Assembly (NCBI GenBank): GCA_937911855.1
Contig: CALDPK010000014.1
Location: 1 to 6,289, forward strand
DNA from: an uncultured Trueperaceae bacterium
GTDB taxonomy: Bacteria; Deinococcota; Deinococci; Deinococcales; Trueperaceae
Length of the DNA stretch: 6,289 nucleotides
Reading direction: 5' to 3'
Below, piece by piece: positions 6,183 through 6,289 of this stretch (position 1 is the stretch's first letter; each line of letters begins with the position of its first letter). The notes below the pieces were generated by a model, which had not been told where the DNA came from, did not search any database, and saw nothing but the letters and a program-made list of their open reading frames with translations. The position numbers and the translations under genes were made by a program.

Positions 6183-6289
6183 GTGCTGCTGGCCATGACC
6201 GTCCTCGCGATGGTCTGGGCCAACTCGCGCTTCGCCGAGTCGTACGAGACCGTCTTCCACGACACGCTGTTCGAGATCATCGTCGAGCC
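6171..6289 (+). pseudogene. nhaA: NhaA Na+/H+ antiporter N-terminal fragment, in frame with aroC
   Basis: From about residue 341 of the aroC frame the protein turns into a hydrophobic segment, AASIVLLAMTVLAMVWANS, followed by RFAESYETVFHDTLFEI. This is the pattern of NhaA transmembrane helix 1. E. coli NhaA has ASGGIILIIAAILAMIMANS at this place, followed by a short amphipathic stretch ending in HxT/ETP-like residues. Chorismate synthase has no membrane segment here. Family members have about 20-40 residues before this helix, and these are absent. The AAS codons fit both proteins, so the exact junction lies somewhere in 6171-6182. The fragment runs off the window. I judge the fusion to be an assembly or library chimera rather than a real fused gene. 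Confidence 0.68.

Noticed and set aside
1..6289. New defence system, CRISPR array, mobile element or RNA gene
   Set aside because: No transposase, integrase, nuclease, toxin, spaced repeat array, terminal inverted repeats, tRNA cloverleaf or rRNA segment was seen. The genes are common transport and metabolic families.

Overview
This is a GC-rich bacterial window. It holds five genes that look native to one genome and a short, apparently foreign piece at each extremity. The best taxonomic clue is the chorismate synthase. Its blocks (for example RRQGGYGRGRRQVIETDT, GGEPRKKALTEARPGHADL and MKPIATLMKPLETV) resemble Deinococcota enzymes as I remember them. Sec-exported, non-lipoprotein solute-binding proteins and leaderless genes with a -10 box just upstream of ATG also fit that phylum. 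I suggest Deinococcota, perhaps a Trueperales-like lineage; this is inference, not a search result.

Layout from left to right. At 1-150 (minus) there is a 47-residue piece of a VOC/glyoxalase-like protein. At 153-533 (minus) lies the first 126 residues of a DppB/OppB-type permease, cut off in the middle of the protein. At 615-2099 (minus) lies a complete family 5 extracellular solute-binding protein, with a strong hairpin between it and the permease. Divergent from it are a small metallophosphoesterase (2219-2878, plus) and a class III aminotransferase (2946-4277, plus). A GntR/UTRA regulator (4281-5006, minus, TTG start) converges on the aminotransferase with a 3-base gap. At 5151-6182 (plus) lies chorismate synthase, aroC. 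It carries no stop codon and passes in frame into the start of an NhaA Na+/H+ antiporter at about 6171-6289.

The solute-binding protein and permease belong to one peptide (or nickel/opine-type) ABC importer operon whose other parts lie beyond the window. The regulator and aminotransferase may form a small amine or amino-acid catabolic module, which is inference from adjacency. The phosphoesterase and aroC look like independent housekeeping genes.

The most notable observations are the two broken genes at the extremities, each joined to an unrelated gene over roughly 120-150 bases, which reads like assembly or library chimerism. There is also a consistent signature of leaderless transcription for the three plus-strand genes. 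I see no mobile element, CRISPR array, RNA gene or new defence-type system here.
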